The translations under genes and the position numbers were made by a program. Under the pieces are notes generated by a model, which ran no database searches, had not been told where the DNA came from, and saw only the letters and a list, made by a program, of their open reading frames with translations. A stretch of DNA of 64,000 nucleotides. Source: Nocardia vulneris (GTDB taxonomy: Bacteria; Actinomycetota; Actinomycetes; Mycobacteriales; Mycobacteriaceae). This document shows, one piece after another, positions 25,823 through 34,998 of the stretch (position 1 is its first letter; each line of letters opens with the position of its first letter). The stretch is taken from NCBI RefSeq assembly GCF_001613425.1, contig NZ_BDCI01000041.1, positions 1 to 64,000 on the forward strand, in the 5' to 3' direction.

Positions 25823-27189
25823 GGCTGCCCGGGTCGTTGCGCGCACGGGTCGCGCTGTTCTGCGTCGTCGCCATCGCGGTGGCGCTCGCCGGAATGGGCG
25901 TGGCCGCCTACGTGGTCGTCGCGCACGAACTCGACAGCTCACTCGACCTCGGATTGCGCAGGGAGGCAACGCGGATCGGCCGCACGGTCGGCGCGGACGC
26001 CGATGTCGCGACGGCGTCGGGGCCGTGCCGGTACCTGACCGCGCCGAGCTGTGTGCAGGTGGTGGCCGCGGACGGGCGGATCGAGTCCGAGCACGACCCC
26101 GCGCAGTCGTTGCCCGTCGACCGCGCGACCGAAGAAGTCGCCGCGGGCACCAGGGCCGCGTTCTTCAGCGATACCCGGCTCGGCGATCATCCGTTGCGGA
26201 TGTACACCGCCCCACTGCGTTCCGGCTCCGCGGTCCAGATCGCGCAGCGGGCCGATCCGGTGGACACCAGTCTGCGCCGCGTCGGGTACGCCCTGCTCGC
26301 CGCGGCGGGGATCGGCACCCTGCTCGCCGTCGCCGCGGGACTGGTCGTGGCGCGCCGCGCGGTCGAGCCGGTCACCGCGTTGACCGCGGCGGCCGAACAC
26401 ATCGCGACCACTCGAAATCCCCGGCAGCACATCACGGTCCGCGGACCGGTCGAACTGCGCAGCCTGGCAACAAGTTTCAACGCGATGCTCGATGAACTCG
26501 ATCAAGCGCTGACCGCCGAACGCGCGGCCCGTGCCGCGCAACATCGGTTGATCGCCGACGCCTCCCACGAGCTGCGCACGCCGCTGACGGCATTGCGCAC
26601 GAATATCGAACTGCTGGGCCGGGCGTCGCGGATGTCCGCCGACCGACTCGACGAGACCGCGTCCGCGTTGCGTGCCCAGTCCGCGGAACTTTCCGGCCTG
26701 GTGACGGATCTGATCGAGCTGGCGCGGGCGGATGACCCGGCCGCGGTCCCGGAACCCTTCGAGGATCTGCGCTTGGACACCCTGGTGACGGAATGCCTGC
26801 GCGCCGCCGAGCGGCACTGGCCCGCCGTGACATTCACCAGCGACCTGCACCCGACCGTCGTGCACGGCGTGCCGGGCCGGCTCGCTCGCGCGATCACCAA
26901 TCTGCTCGACAACGCGGCGAAATTCAGTGCGCCGCAAGGCATCATCCGGGTCACGGTGCACGACGGCGAACTGACGGTCCGCGACCATGGTCCCGGCATC
27001 TCGATCGACGATCTGCCGCATGTCTTCGACCGCTTCTACCGCTGCACCAACGGTCGCGGTAAGCCCGGCCACGGACTCGGCCTTGCGATCGTCAAACAGG
27101 TGGCGGACCTGCACGGAGCCACGGTGACCGCGCAGTCCGCGCACGACGGTGGGGCGATCTTCCGGTTCCGCTTGCCGCCCGCGGACTGA
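25819..27189 (+). CDS. Membrane sensor histidine kinase
   Basis: 456 residues. Membrane helix about 10-33, extracellular sensor about 34-155 with two cysteines (GPCRYLTAPSC) that may form a disulfide, second helix about 156-176, HAMP domain, then DHp with H250 in ADASHELRTPLTAL, and an ATPase domain with N-box ITNLLDNAAKFS, DHGPGI and HGLGLAIVKQV. MprB-like architecture. The ATG overlaps the response regulator stop (ATGA), so the pair is co-translated. The signal is unknown. Confidence 0.93.
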   Translation: MRLPGSLRARVALFCVVAIAVALAGMGVAAYVVVAHELDSSLDLGLRREATRIGRTVGADADVATASGPCRYLTAPSCVQVVAADGRIESEHDPAQSLPVDRATEEVAAGTRAAFFSDTRLGDHPLRMYTAPLRSGSAVQIAQRADPVDTSLRRVGYALLAAAGIGTLLAVAAGLVVARRAVEPVTALTAAAEHIATTRNPRQHITVRGPVELRSLATSFNAMLDELDQALTAERAARAAQHRLIADASHELRTPLTALRTNIELLGRASRMSADRLDETASALRAQSAELSGLVTDLIELARADDPAAVPEPFEDLRLDTLVTECLRAAERHWPAVTFTSDLHPTVVHGVPGRLARAITNLLDNAAKFSAPQGIIRVTVHDGELTVRDHGPGISIDDLPHVFDRFYRCTNGRGKPGHGLGLAIVKQVADLHGATVTAQSAHDGGAIFRFRLPPAD

Positions 27190-27240
27190 CCAGGCTTCTA
27201 CCGGCTCGCCACCGTCCTCGCGCACTGCGAGAATCGGCCC

Positions 27241-27867
27241 ATGCCGGTTGATCAAAGTCTGTTGCTCGCCTTCGTGGCCACCACCTTCGTCGCGATGATC
27301 ACACCGGGGCCGGACATGCTGTTCGTGCTGGGGTGCGGAATGCGCGGCGGGCCCCGGGCCGGGCTGTACGCGACCGCCGGAGTGGCGACGAGCGAGGCCA
27401 TCCACATCGCGGTCGCCGCGGCCGGGCTGGCGGCGCTGTTCGCGGCGGTGCCCGCGGCCTTCACCGTGGTGCGGATTCTCGGTGCCGCCTACCTGATCTA
27501 CCTTGGGGTGCAGGCGATCCGGAACCGGGGCAGCCTGCCTACCGATGAGCGCGAAGTCGGTGTCTCGGCGCGCAAGGCCTATCTGTCGGGGCTGCTGACC
27601 AACCTGCTGAATCCCAAGATGGTGACGTTCACCATCGCGTTCCTCCCGCTGTTCATCGATCCGTCGCTCGGGCGGATCTGGCTGCAGTTCGCGATTCTCG
27701 GCGCGATCATGATCGTGCTGGAGTTCCTGGTGGACGGTGCGGTGGGGGTGCTGGCGGGCCGGATCGGCGGCTGGCTGCGGCGCCGGCACGCCGCGCGGCG
27801 GCGTATCGAGGTGGCCACCGGCGGCATCTTCATCGGACTCGGCGTGCGGCTCGCGGTGCAGCGGTAG
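27241..27867 (+). CDS. LysE/RhtB family exporter
   Basis: 208 residues with about six membrane helices. The family signature TPGPDMLFVLG lies at about residues 21-31, followed by GAAYLIYLGVQAIR and a GLLTNLLNPKM.TF segment, as in RhtB-type amino acid and metabolite exporters. Start ATG 27241. It follows the kinase by 51 bases on the same strand but has no evident functional link. Confidence 0.9.
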   Translation: MPVDQSLLLAFVATTFVAMITPGPDMLFVLGCGMRGGPRAGLYATAGVATSEAIHIAVAAAGLAALFAAVPAAFTVVRILGAAYLIYLGVQAIRNRGSLPTDEREVGVSARKAYLSGLLTNLLNPKMVTFTIAFLPLFIDPSLGRIWLQFAILGAIMIVLEFLVDGAVGVLAGRIGGWLRRRHAARRRIEVATGGIFIGLGVRLAVQR

Positions 27868-27945
27868 GGCTCATACCCACGGGGGACACGGGATTCGCAC
27901 CGCGGTGTGAGGCGCGTCGCCGACGGCGTGCTTACCGTCGAGAGC

Positions 27946-29409
27946 ATGACGCAGAGGCGGGTAGACGGACGGGCGAGCGCGATCGTGATCGGCGGTGGGA
28001 TCGCCGGGTTGCTCGCGGCGCGCGTGCTCGCCGCACAGTACGCCGAGGTGCTGGTACTCGACCGTGATGTCGAGCCGGGGCCGGGAATTCGCCGCCGCGG
28101 TGTGCCGCAGACCTTTCATCTGCACCAGATGTTGCCGCGCGGCGAACAGGTCCTGGAACGCCTGCTGCCGGGCTTTCTCGACGACGTGCTACGGCTCGGC
28201 GCGTTTCCGTTGGCCGAGGCGACGCTGACCTGGACGAACCGGTACGGGACGATGACGATGCCCAGTCCGGAGCAGGGCGCTTTCTACAGCAGAGGGCTTG
28301 TCGAACAGGCGATTCGCGACCGCGTGCGCGCGATCGGGAACGTGCGCTTCGGCTACGAGCAGCGAGTCGTCGATCTCGTTGCGGCCGGGGACGGTACGCG
28401 GATCACCGGCGTGCGCTGCCGAGGCGGCGACGGGCCAGGGGCGACGACAACGCTGTCGGCGGATCTCGTCGTCGACGCGAGCGGGCGATCGTCGAAGCTC
28501 CCGCAATGGCTTTCGCAGCTCGGATATCAAGCGCCGCCGGACGAGACGGTCACCTCCGGCATCGGGTACAGCACGCGCTACTACCGGGTGCCGCGGGATC
28601 GGGCCACCGTACCGGCCCTGGTGGTCATCGAAAACGATTACCGGGCAGGCAATCCCGCCGGCGGGGTGTTGAAACGGATCGAGGACGACATCTGGAGCGC
28701 GTGCCTGTCCGGGATCGGCGGGCAGTATCCGCCCGTCGATGCCGCGGGATTCGACGCGGGACTGACCGAATTGATCAGTCCGGCCATGGCCGAAGCGCTC
28801 TGCGGCGCAGAGCCGTTGACCGCACCGCGCGGGTTCCGGATTCCGGTCTGTGTTCGGCGGCACTATGCGCAGATGACGCGGTGGCCCACCGGTCTGCTGG
28901 TGCTCGGCGACGCGATGTCCACCGTCGACCCGATCTACGGGCAGGGGATGACCGTCGCGGCGATCCAAGCCGAGGCGGTCGCGGAATATCTGGCCGAGGA
29001 GCACGGGCCGGGCGGCGAACTCGACCTGCTCCGGCGGTTGCAACAGGCGTCCTATCCGGCGTGGTGGCTCAGCGCGCTCGAAGACCTGCGCTGGCCCGGG
29101 GTCGTGCACAGTGGGCCCGCATTCGCGCGGATCCCGCTGCTGCACAAGTACTTCGACCTGGCGCTGGAGCGGATGACCCAGCAGTTCGCAGGTGACGGCA
29201 CGGCGTTCGACCCGACCTTCCTGACCTTCTTCGCCATGACCGGATTGATCGCCACACCGGCCGATGTGGTCAACGAGACCATGCTGAAAGCGCTGCTGAA
29301 CGGCGCGGACACCGACGCGCAGCGGGCGTTGCGCGCCGAACTCGCCGCGTACGGCGACGACATCGGCACGGTACTGGCCGAAGCCGTCGCCTTCGGCGCG
29401 CAGCACTGA
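27946..29409 (+). CDS. FAD-dependent monooxygenase/oxidoreductase (PHBH-like fold)
   Basis: 487 residues. Dinucleotide-binding motif IVIGGGIAGLLAARVLA near the N-terminus, strand-end LVLDRD, a second FAD motif LLVLGDAMSTVDPIYGQGM (GD motif) at about residues 315-335, and VDASGRSS. This resembles actinobacterial FAD-binding proteins related to geranylgeranyl reductases and halogenases, but no tryptophan-halogenase WxWxIP motif is seen. Substrate not inferable. The ATG at 27946 is preferred; an upstream GTG at 27907 is possible. Confidence 0.82.
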   Translation: MTQRRVDGRASAIVIGGGIAGLLAARVLAAQYAEVLVLDRDVEPGPGIRRRGVPQTFHLHQMLPRGEQVLERLLPGFLDDVLRLGAFPLAEATLTWTNRYGTMTMPSPEQGAFYSRGLVEQAIRDRVRAIGNVRFGYEQRVVDLVAAGDGTRITGVRCRGGDGPGATTTLSADLVVDASGRSSKLPQWLSQLGYQAPPDETVTSGIGYSTRYYRVPRDRATVPALVVIENDYRAGNPAGGVLKRIEDDIWSACLSGIGGQYPPVDAAGFDAGLTELISPAMAEALCGAEPLTAPRGFRIPVCVRRHYAQMTRWPTGLLVLGDAMSTVDPIYGQGMTVAAIQAEAVAEYLAEEHGPGGELDLLRRLQQASYPAWWLSALEDLRWPGVVHSGPAFARIPLLHKYFDLALERMTQQFAGDGTAFDPTFLTFFAMTGLIATPADVVNETMLKALLNGADTDAQRALRAELAAYGDDIGTVLAEAVAFGAQH

Positions 29410-29466
29410 CCGGTCCTGCGGGCTTGTCGCGTGACCCGCCGGTGCGTGGAGTCGGGGGCAGGCCAG

Positions 29467-29501
29467 GGTGGCGCTCGCCTGGGAGGGGAGCGAGCGCCAC
29501 C
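29467..29501. terminator. Bidirectional hairpin terminator
   Basis: A perfect 12-bp stem (GGTGGCGCTCGC with GCGAGCGCCACC) and 11-base loop between the convergent monooxygenase and RNHCP genes; it starts 3 bases after the RNHCP stop. Confidence 0.8.
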
Positions 29502-29503
29502 GG

Positions 29504-29914
29504 TCACAGGGCGCGTAGGGCGCGGTGGCCGATTCGGGGATCGGCCAACGGGCGCAACGCTATTCGCATCAGGGCGCGTGCGTTGTCGTCGCCGGCGATG
29601 CGGTTCGCCTTCAGTGCGCCGCAGGGGAGACACTGGTGGACGAGCAGCCATTCGCCGTCGTCGCGGGTGCACATGCTGACCGCGACCATCCGCCCGCGGC
29701 AGGTCGCCGCCCGATCGCCGGGCACCCGTCCGTCCACGTGGCGACTGGACAGGCAGTGCGGGCAGTGGTTGCGGTGCGCGGTGCCGGGGGCCGTGACGGA
29801 CACGTCCATCCGGCAGCCGACGCAGCGGAACGACTCGCCGGATTCGCCTGCGCGGCCGTGCAATACGTGCTTGGCCCGCTGTGGCCGGCGGGCCGCCGGT
29901 TTGCGTCGTGGCAT
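29504..29914 (-). CDS. RNHCP domain protein, copy 1
   Basis: 136 residues. The RNHCP signature appears as RNHCPHCLSSRHVD at about residues 48-61, with CVGC ahead of it and CLPC later, so two CxxC pairs can form a zinc-ribbon-like site; IAGDDNARALMRIALRPL is the conserved C-terminal element. The basic N-terminus (MPRRKPAARRPQRAK) may bind nucleic acid. Function of the family is unknown. It follows its paralogue (29924-30304) by 9 bases on the same strand. Confidence 0.85.
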   Translation of the reverse strand: MPRRKPAARRPQRAKHVLHGRAGESGESFRCVGCRMDVSVTAPGTAHRNHCPHCLSSRHVDGRVPGDRAATCRGRMVAVSMCTRDDGEWLLVHQCLPCGALKANRIAGDDNARALMRIALRPLADPRIGHRALRAL

Positions 29915-29923
29915 GGCGCACCC

Positions 29924-30304
29924 CTACAGATCGCCGAAGACTTCGAGCGGGAAGGGTGGCTCGGCGAGCGGCCGGACGGCCATCCGCATCAGGATGAGCT
30001 GGTTGTCGTCGCCGCACACTGGGTGCAGCGCCAGTTCCTGGCAGCGGGTGCAGCGGTGGACCACGGCCCATTCGCCGGTGCGCAGCACGGCGATCGACAG
30101 CGGAGCCATCCGGGCCCGGCAGTCGGAGGTGCCACCCTCGATCTGATCGTGGGTGTGCCGGGAACTCAGGCAGCTCGGGCAGTGATTACGCCAGCTGTGG
30201 TCCGGCGCGAGCGTCGCCACGACGAGGCCGCAGCGGACGCAGGTGAAGGTGTCGGTCCGCAGCGCTGCGCTGGGGCCGGAATTGGGCGAAGTGTTGTCTG
30301 ACAC
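29924..30304 (-). CDS. RNHCP domain protein, copy 2
   Basis: 126 residues from a GTG with GAGGAG about 9 bases upstream. Signature WRNHCPSCLSSRHTHD at about residues 38-53, with flanking CVRC and CTRC pairs and the C-terminal VCGDDNQLILMRMAVRPLAEPPF. It is a diverged paralogue of the downstream gene, so the two form a tandem pair that may act together. Function unknown. Confidence 0.85.
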   Translation of the reverse strand: MSDNTSPNSGPSAALRTDTFTCVRCGLVVATLAPDHSWRNHCPSCLSSRHTHDQIEGGTSDCRARMAPLSIAVLRTGEWAVVHRCTRCQELALHPVCGDDNQLILMRMAVRPLAEPPFPLEVFGDL

Positions 30305-30512
30305 TCGGATTACTCCTCGGCTGTTGGGTGATGCAGTGACAGCAGGAGCAGGCCGAGCGCGCCTCGAAAGTGCTAGCGGCGTTCAGCGGTACGTGCGCGA
30401 CGGCAACCGATGCGGCTACCACCGACGCATTGAGGCGCGCGCGGCGCAATCCGGGGCATAGACACCCTCTCCGCCGGCGAACCGGCCCTGATCGAAGTTC
30501 ACGACGCTGTAC

Positions 30513-31799
30513 TCAGCGCCGAGAAACCGTAACAACGCCCACCCCCGATCCGCCATCGGTTTTGTCGATGAGCGAACCGGTGCGGTAGTTGGCGGCTACC
30601 AGGGCGAGGCAGGTCAGGGCGGTGAGGGTGGCGGCGGCGAACATGGTGGGGTAGGTGAGGGGGGTGGCTTCGTGGAGGAAGGCGAGCAGGGCGGGGACGC
30701 CGAAGCCGAGGTAGCTGACGGAGTAGAAGACGGCGGTGAGGCCGGCGAGGTCGTCGGGGCGGGCGATGCGTTCGATCTCCTGGAGGCCGGCGACGAGGCC
30801 GATACCGTAGCCCGCGCCCAGGACGACGGCCACCGCGAGCGTGGCCCAGAAGGTGAGCGCGCCGGAAGCCCAAGTGGCCGTGGCCATTCCGCCGGTGACG
30901 AAGAGCAGGGAGACGACCGCGGCCCGCGCGGTACCGGGCTTGTCGATCCGGCGCGCGCCGGATTGGATAGCGAAACCACAGCTCAGGGTGATGACGCAGA
31001 TGAGCGCGGAGAAGGCGATCGGTGCACCGCGCAGATGCGGGGCCATCAGGGCGGGCATGATCGCGTAAGCCGTGCCGGCGGAGGTGAACAACCACAGGGC
31101 GACCGGCAGGATGACATAGCGGAAGCGCCGGTGTCCGGCCGCGGGCACCTTCAGGTCGTCGCGCAACCGTCCGGGGTTCGCCTGCGGCACCACGGTTTCC
31201 GGCACCCGGGCCACCCACACGGCGGCGATCAGGCACAGCGCCACGTTGATCAGGTAGGCCAGCTCGTTCGGCCACGGCGCCCACTGGGCGAGCGCACCGG
31301 CCAGGCCCGCGCCGACCGCGAAGCCGCCGGTCAAGCTCATCGCCGAGCGCCGCGCCCCGGTGCCGCCGGGCTGCGCGGGACCGAACGGCGGCTGGGCGAG
31401 TTCCTTGAGCCAGCTGCCGCCGACGGCCATCGCGAGACCCAGTGCGACGCCGCACAATACGCGCCCGGCGGCGAGCAACGGCACCGACGCGGAGCCGAAC
31501 GCCAGCAGCAGCGCGCCTGCGGCACTGATCAGCGGGGCGGGCCGCAGCAGCGCGCGACGGCCGTACCGGTCCGAGAGCGGTCCGCCGATCAGCAGGGCGG
31601 GCACGATGCCGAGCACGTAGTAGAACAGCAGCAGATCCACCGTGGTGGCGGGCAGCCCGTGGTTCTTGTACATCACCAGCAGCGGCGTGAATTCGTTTCC
31701 GCCCCAGGCGATCGCGAACATCGTCGCGGCGACGCCCCACCACTGCCGCGAGGTGACGCGGGTGGGCGTGGGTGGGGCGGTGGTGGTCGAAGCAGCCAT
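30513..31799 (-). CDS. MFS transporter
   Basis: 428 residues with 12 predicted helices. The loop 2-3 motif reads GGPLSDRYGRRALLRPAP, the standard MFS signature. Its ATG lies immediately after the GTG that overlaps the GntR stop; AAGGGA 5-7 bases before favours the ATG at 31799. Co-translated with the GntR regulator, it is probably the regulated efflux or uptake function. The substrate is unknown. The frame ends about 200 bases before the RNHCP pair. Confidence 0.88.
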   Translation of the reverse strand: MAASTTTAPPTPTRVTSRQWWGVAATMFAIAWGGNEFTPLLVMYKNHGLPATTVDLLLFYYVLGIVPALLIGGPLSDRYGRRALLRPAPLISAAGALLLAFGSASVPLLAAGRVLCGVALGLAMAVGGSWLKELAQPPFGPAQPGGTGARRSAMSLTGGFAVGAGLAGALAQWAPWPNELAYLINVALCLIAAVWVARVPETVVPQANPGRLRDDLKVPAAGHRRFRYVILPVALWLFTSAGTAYAIMPALMAPHLRGAPIAFSALICVITLSCGFAIQSGARRIDKPGTARAAVVSLLFVTGGMATATWASGALTFWATLAVAVVLGAGYGIGLVAGLQEIERIARPDDLAGLTAVFYSVSYLGFGVPALLAFLHEATPLTYPTMFAAATLTALTCLALVAANYRTGSLIDKTDGGSGVGVVTVSRR

Positions 31800-32440
31800 C
31801 ACAGTCCCTTCAGCTCCAATTGGTGCACGCCGGACAGATGTTCGGCGAGCGCGCCCGCGAAACGCTCCACCGCACCGGTTTCGATCAGTTCGGCGAGGTG
31901 GGCGTGCTGCTCGATGATCCGATCGATGTCGATCGGCCCGCGGCGCAGCGCGACGCTGTTCATCCGGCGCTGCCGTTCGCGCAGCGAGTCGTAGAAGCTC
32001 GCGAGCAGCGGGTTGCCCGCCGCGATCACATAGGAGCGATGAAAGTCGGTGTCCACCAACGCGAATTGGTCGAGGTCACCGGCGGTGGCCAGTTCGCGCT
32101 GGCGATCGAGCGAGTGGCGGAACTGGGTCGTCAGCGCGGTGCGGTCGGTGGACGCGAGGGCGCGCACGGCGGCGGCCTCCACCACGTAGCGGGCGTAGGC
32201 GACGTGTTCGGCCTCGTCGGGCGGGATCGGCACGACCAGTGCGCCGCGCTTCGGATAGAGCTTCATCCACCCTTCGGTCTCCAACCGCAGGAAGGCCTCC
32301 CGGACGGGCGTGCGTGACGTGCCGAGGTCGGCGGCGATCTCACCCTCGCTGATCAGCTCGCCACCGGCCAGCGTGCCGGTGAGGATGCGCTCCTTGACCT
32401 CGCGATAGGCCTGCTCGGCCGATGAATACGTCTTAGACAC
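31799..32440 (-). CDS. GntR family regulator (FadR/FCD subfamily)
   Basis: 213 residues from a GTG. Winged helix at about residues 10-75 (AYREVKERILTGTLAGGELISEGEIAADLGTSRTPVREAFLRLE), followed by an all-helical FCD domain whose metal-binding residues appear as D..FH and EHAHLAELI. It overlaps the MFS gene and probably represses it together with itself. A dyad overlapping its start codon (32437-32449) is a candidate operator. Confidence 0.9.
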   Translation of the reverse strand: MSKTYSSAEQAYREVKERILTGTLAGGELISEGEIAADLGTSRTPVREAFLRLETEGWMKLYPKRGALVVPIPPDEAEHVAYARYVVEAAAVRALASTDRTALTTQFRHSLDRQRELATAGDLDQFALVDTDFHRSYVIAAGNPLLASFYDSLRERQRRMNSVALRRGPIDIDRIIEQHAHLAELIETGAVERFAGALAEHLSGVHQLELKGL

Positions 32441-32449
32441 AAGTTGTAT
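32437..32449. promoter_or_regulatory. Candidate GntR operator
   Basis: ACACAA-G-TTGTAT, inverted repeat with 5 of 6 positions matching, covers the GTG start of gntR. FadR-type GntR proteins bind short dyads of this size; autorepression would follow from this position. Inferred. Confidence 0.35.
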
Positions 32450-32630
32450 CCTAGGGGTGGCTGACGGATAACCGACTGTGAGGTTTGTTACTGCGCGCCG
32501 TGCCGGTTCGACGCACACTGCTCGAACTCTGTTCCAGCAGGACCGGCGCACACCGCGCGAACCGGTCGGCCGCGCCGACCGGTGGCGGCCCGGGCCGCGT
32601 CGCCTCTCGTCAGCAAGGACGGTACGAACC

Positions 32631-33641
32631 TTGTCCCTGGGTCTCTCGCTTCGTGCCGCCGCACGCCGGTCCGTCGGCTGTCCGGTCGCCGTGCTCGCGC
32701 TGGTGCTGATGTCGATCTCGCTCACGCCCGCCCCGGCCCGCGCGCAACCGCAAGCGGTGCTCGACCACATCGAGCCGAAATCGGATCGCTGGGCGGAGGT
32801 GTTCGTGCGCTCGCCCGCGATGGGCCGGGTGATGCAGCTCGACGTGCTGCATCCGGTGGCGGGCACCGCACCGCATCCGACGCTGTATCTGCTCGACGGC
32901 GACGGCGCCACCGACCAGGAGGCGCAGAGCACCTGGACCCGCAAGTCCGACATCGTGCAGTTCTTCGCCGACAAAGCGGTCAACGTGGTGATGTCCGTCG
33001 GCGGGCCGGGGTCCTTCTACACCGATTGGTTGCGCGACGATCCGAAGCTCGGCCACAACCGGTGGGAAACGTTCCTGACGCAGGAACTGCCACCGCTGCT
33101 GGACCGGCTGCTGGACGGCAACGGCCGCAACGCGATCGCGGGAGAATCGATGGGCGCGCAGGCCGCGGCGACGCTGGCGTTCCGGCATCCGGCGCTGTAT
33201 CGGGCGATGGCCGCCTACAGCGGCTGCTTGATCTCCGACAAACTCGATCAGGCGACCGTGCGGTCGGCGGTGACGATCAAGGGCGGCGACCCGGACAACA
33301 TGTGGGGGACCCGCACCGACCCGGAGTGGGCCGCCCACGATCCGAGCAAGCACATCGAGGAACTTCGCGGCAAGCAGATCTATCTCTCGACGGCCAGCGG
33401 TGTGCCGGGCCGCGCCGACTTCACCTACGACCCGACCGCCGACTATCCCGAGGACACGTTCAACTCGATCGTGCTGGAGTCGCTCGCGCACGACTGCACC
33501 ACCGAGTTCGATGCGGACCTGCGCGCGCACGGGGTCCCGGCGACCGTCCGCTACACGGACTTCGGCACGCACTCCTGGCCGTACTGGCAGGCCGCGCTGC
33601 ACGACTCGTGGCCGATCTTGGCCCAGGGTCTCGACGGCTGA
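32631..33641 (+). CDS. Secreted esterase of the antigen 85/mycolyltransferase-like alpha/beta-hydrolase fold
   Basis: 336 residues from TTG 32631, giving a good signal peptide ending ..TPAPARA. The esterase fold has YLLDGDGA.., the nucleophile elbow GESMGAQAA, and a C-terminal GTHSWPYW with the catalytic histidine, the layout of antigen 85-type mycolyltransferases and related cell wall esterases. The usual mycolyltransferase GLSM elbow is replaced by GESM, so mycolyl transfer is possible but unproven. AAGGA lies 11 bases before TTG; a GTG at 32478 is open upstream but would precede a weak leader. Confidence 0.8.
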   Translation: MSLGLSLRAAARRSVGCPVAVLALVLMSISLTPAPARAQPQAVLDHIEPKSDRWAEVFVRSPAMGRVMQLDVLHPVAGTAPHPTLYLLDGDGATDQEAQSTWTRKSDIVQFFADKAVNVVMSVGGPGSFYTDWLRDDPKLGHNRWETFLTQELPPLLDRLLDGNGRNAIAGESMGAQAAATLAFRHPALYRAMAAYSGCLISDKLDQATVRSAVTIKGGDPDNMWGTRTDPEWAAHDPSKHIEELRGKQIYLSTASGVPGRADFTYDPTADYPEDTFNSIVLESLAHDCTTEFDADLRAHGVPATVRYTDFGTHSWPYWQAALHDSWPILAQGLDG

Positions 33642-33728
33642 GCAAGCAACTGTGCCGAAGATCATGCGGATGAGTGCCCCGGGGGCAGGTCTCGTCTGAC
33701 GATTAATCGGGCCGTATTGCTAATTCTA

Positions 33729-33778
33729 GAATTATCTTCATAGATCTAGACCTGATCTTGCATGATCTTCATAATTTC
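33729..33778. promoter_or_regulatory. AldR-type boxes upstream of ald
   Basis: GAATTATCTTCATAG (33729-33743) and GATCTTCATAATTTC (33764-33778) sit 63-112 bases before the ald start in an unusually AT-rich stretch. The same core (GAATTATCTTCGTAA) occurs at 35568-35582 and GAATTTTCTTCGCGA at 35538-35552 upstream of aldR. Lrp-type AldR is known to bind such sites in mycobacteria. Confidence 0.65.
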
Positions 33779-33840
33779 ACCTGTAACGGTCCACATCATG
33801 CGGATCGACTATCGACCGACATCGACATTCAGGAGCGCAG

Positions 33841-34947
33841 GTGAAGATCGGGGTACCCCGCGAGGTCAAGAACCACGAATATCGGGTGGCGATCACCCCG
33901 GCCGGTGTGCACGAACTCGTCTCCCGCGGGCACGAGGTGTACATCGAGACCGGCGCCGGTCGTGGGTCCGCGTTCGAGGACGAGGCCTACACGGTCGCGG
34001 GCGCGCGCATCCTGCCCACCGCCGACGAGGTCTGGGGCACAGCGGAATTGGTGCTCAAGGTCAAGGAGCCGGTCGCCGAGGAGTACGGGCGCATGCGCGA
34101 GGGGCAGGTGCTGTTCACCTACCTGCACCTGGCCGCCTCCAAGGAGTGCACCGATGCCCTGCTGAGCTCGGGCATCACCTCGATCGCCTACGAGACCGTC
34201 ACCGCCAAGGACGGTTCGCTGCCGTTGCTCGCGCCGATGAGTGAGGTCGCGGGCCGGTTGGCCCCGCAGGCCGGCGCCTACCACCTGATGCGCAACGGCG
34301 GCGGCCGCGGCGTGCTGATGGGCGGCGTGCCCGGCACCCCGCCCGCCAACGTGGTGGTGATCGGCGCGGGCGTCTCCGGCGGCAACGCGATCAACATCGC
34401 GCACGGCATGCGCGCCGAGGTGACCGTGCTCGACCTGAACATCGCCCGGCTGCGGGAGATCGACGCGCAGTACAAGGGCCAGGTGCGCACGATCATGTCC
34501 AACCGCCTGGAGATCGAAAAGGCCGTGCGCCAGGCCGATCTGGTGATCGGCGCGGTGCTGGTGCCGGGCGCGAAGGCGCCGACGCTGGTGTCCAACGACC
34601 TTGTCGCGCAGATGAAGCCGGGTTCGGTGCTGGTCGACATCGCGATCGATCAGGGCGGTTGCTTCGCCGATTCGCGCCCGACCACGCACGCCGAGCCCAC
34701 CTACCGGGTACACGAGTCGGTGTTCTACTGCGTCGCGAACATGCCCGGCGCGGTGCCCTACACCTCGACCGTGGCCCTCACCAACGCCACACTGCCGTAC
34801 GTGGTTTCGCTGGCCGAGCGCGGCTGGCGGGACGCGGTCGCGGCGGACCGCGGCCTGGCCGACGGCCTGAGCACCCATGCGGGCGTGCTGCTTTCGGAGT
34901 CCGTGGCGGCCGCGCACGGTTACGTCGCGGAAAGCCTGGTGGCCTGA
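33841..34947 (+). CDS. ald: Alanine dehydrogenase
   Basis: 368 residues from a GTG. NAD-dependent oxidative deamination of L-alanine to pyruvate and ammonium, reversible. Residues expected from characterised enzymes are in place: K75 in LKVKEP, H96 in LFTYLHLA, D270 in VDIAIDQGG. The nucleotide-binding glycine motif is VVIGAGVSGGN at about 173-183. Length matches the family. It is controlled in all likelihood by AldR encoded convergently downstream, through the boxes in its long AT-rich leader. Confidence 0.96.
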   Translation: MKIGVPREVKNHEYRVAITPAGVHELVSRGHEVYIETGAGRGSAFEDEAYTVAGARILPTADEVWGTAELVLKVKEPVAEEYGRMREGQVLFTYLHLAASKECTDALLSSGITSIAYETVTAKDGSLPLLAPMSEVAGRLAPQAGAYHLMRNGGGRGVLMGGVPGTPPANVVVIGAGVSGGNAINIAHGMRAEVTVLDLNIARLREIDAQYKGQVRTIMSNRLEIEKAVRQADLVIGAVLVPGAKAPTLVSNDLVAQMKPGSVLVDIAIDQGGCFADSRPTTHAEPTYRVHESVFYCVANMPGAVPYTSTVALTNATLPYVVSLAERGWRDAVAADRGLADGLSTHAGVLLSESVAAAHGYVAESLVA

Positions 34948-34965
34948 GTCAGGACCGCAGTGCGC

Positions 34966-34996
34966 AGGGCGGCCGGCCGGTGGGGCCGGCCGCCCT
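34966..34996. terminator. Bidirectional hairpin terminator
   Basis: A perfect 13-bp stem (AGGGCGGCCGGCC with its complement) and 5-base loop between the convergent ald and aldR stops. Confidence 0.85.
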
Positions 34997-34998
34997 GG

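Noticed and set aside
29410..30512. Plus-strand frames opposite the RNHCP genes
   Set aside because: They mirror the RNHCP coding regions; the minus-strand frames have RBS, CxxC pairs and the family motif.
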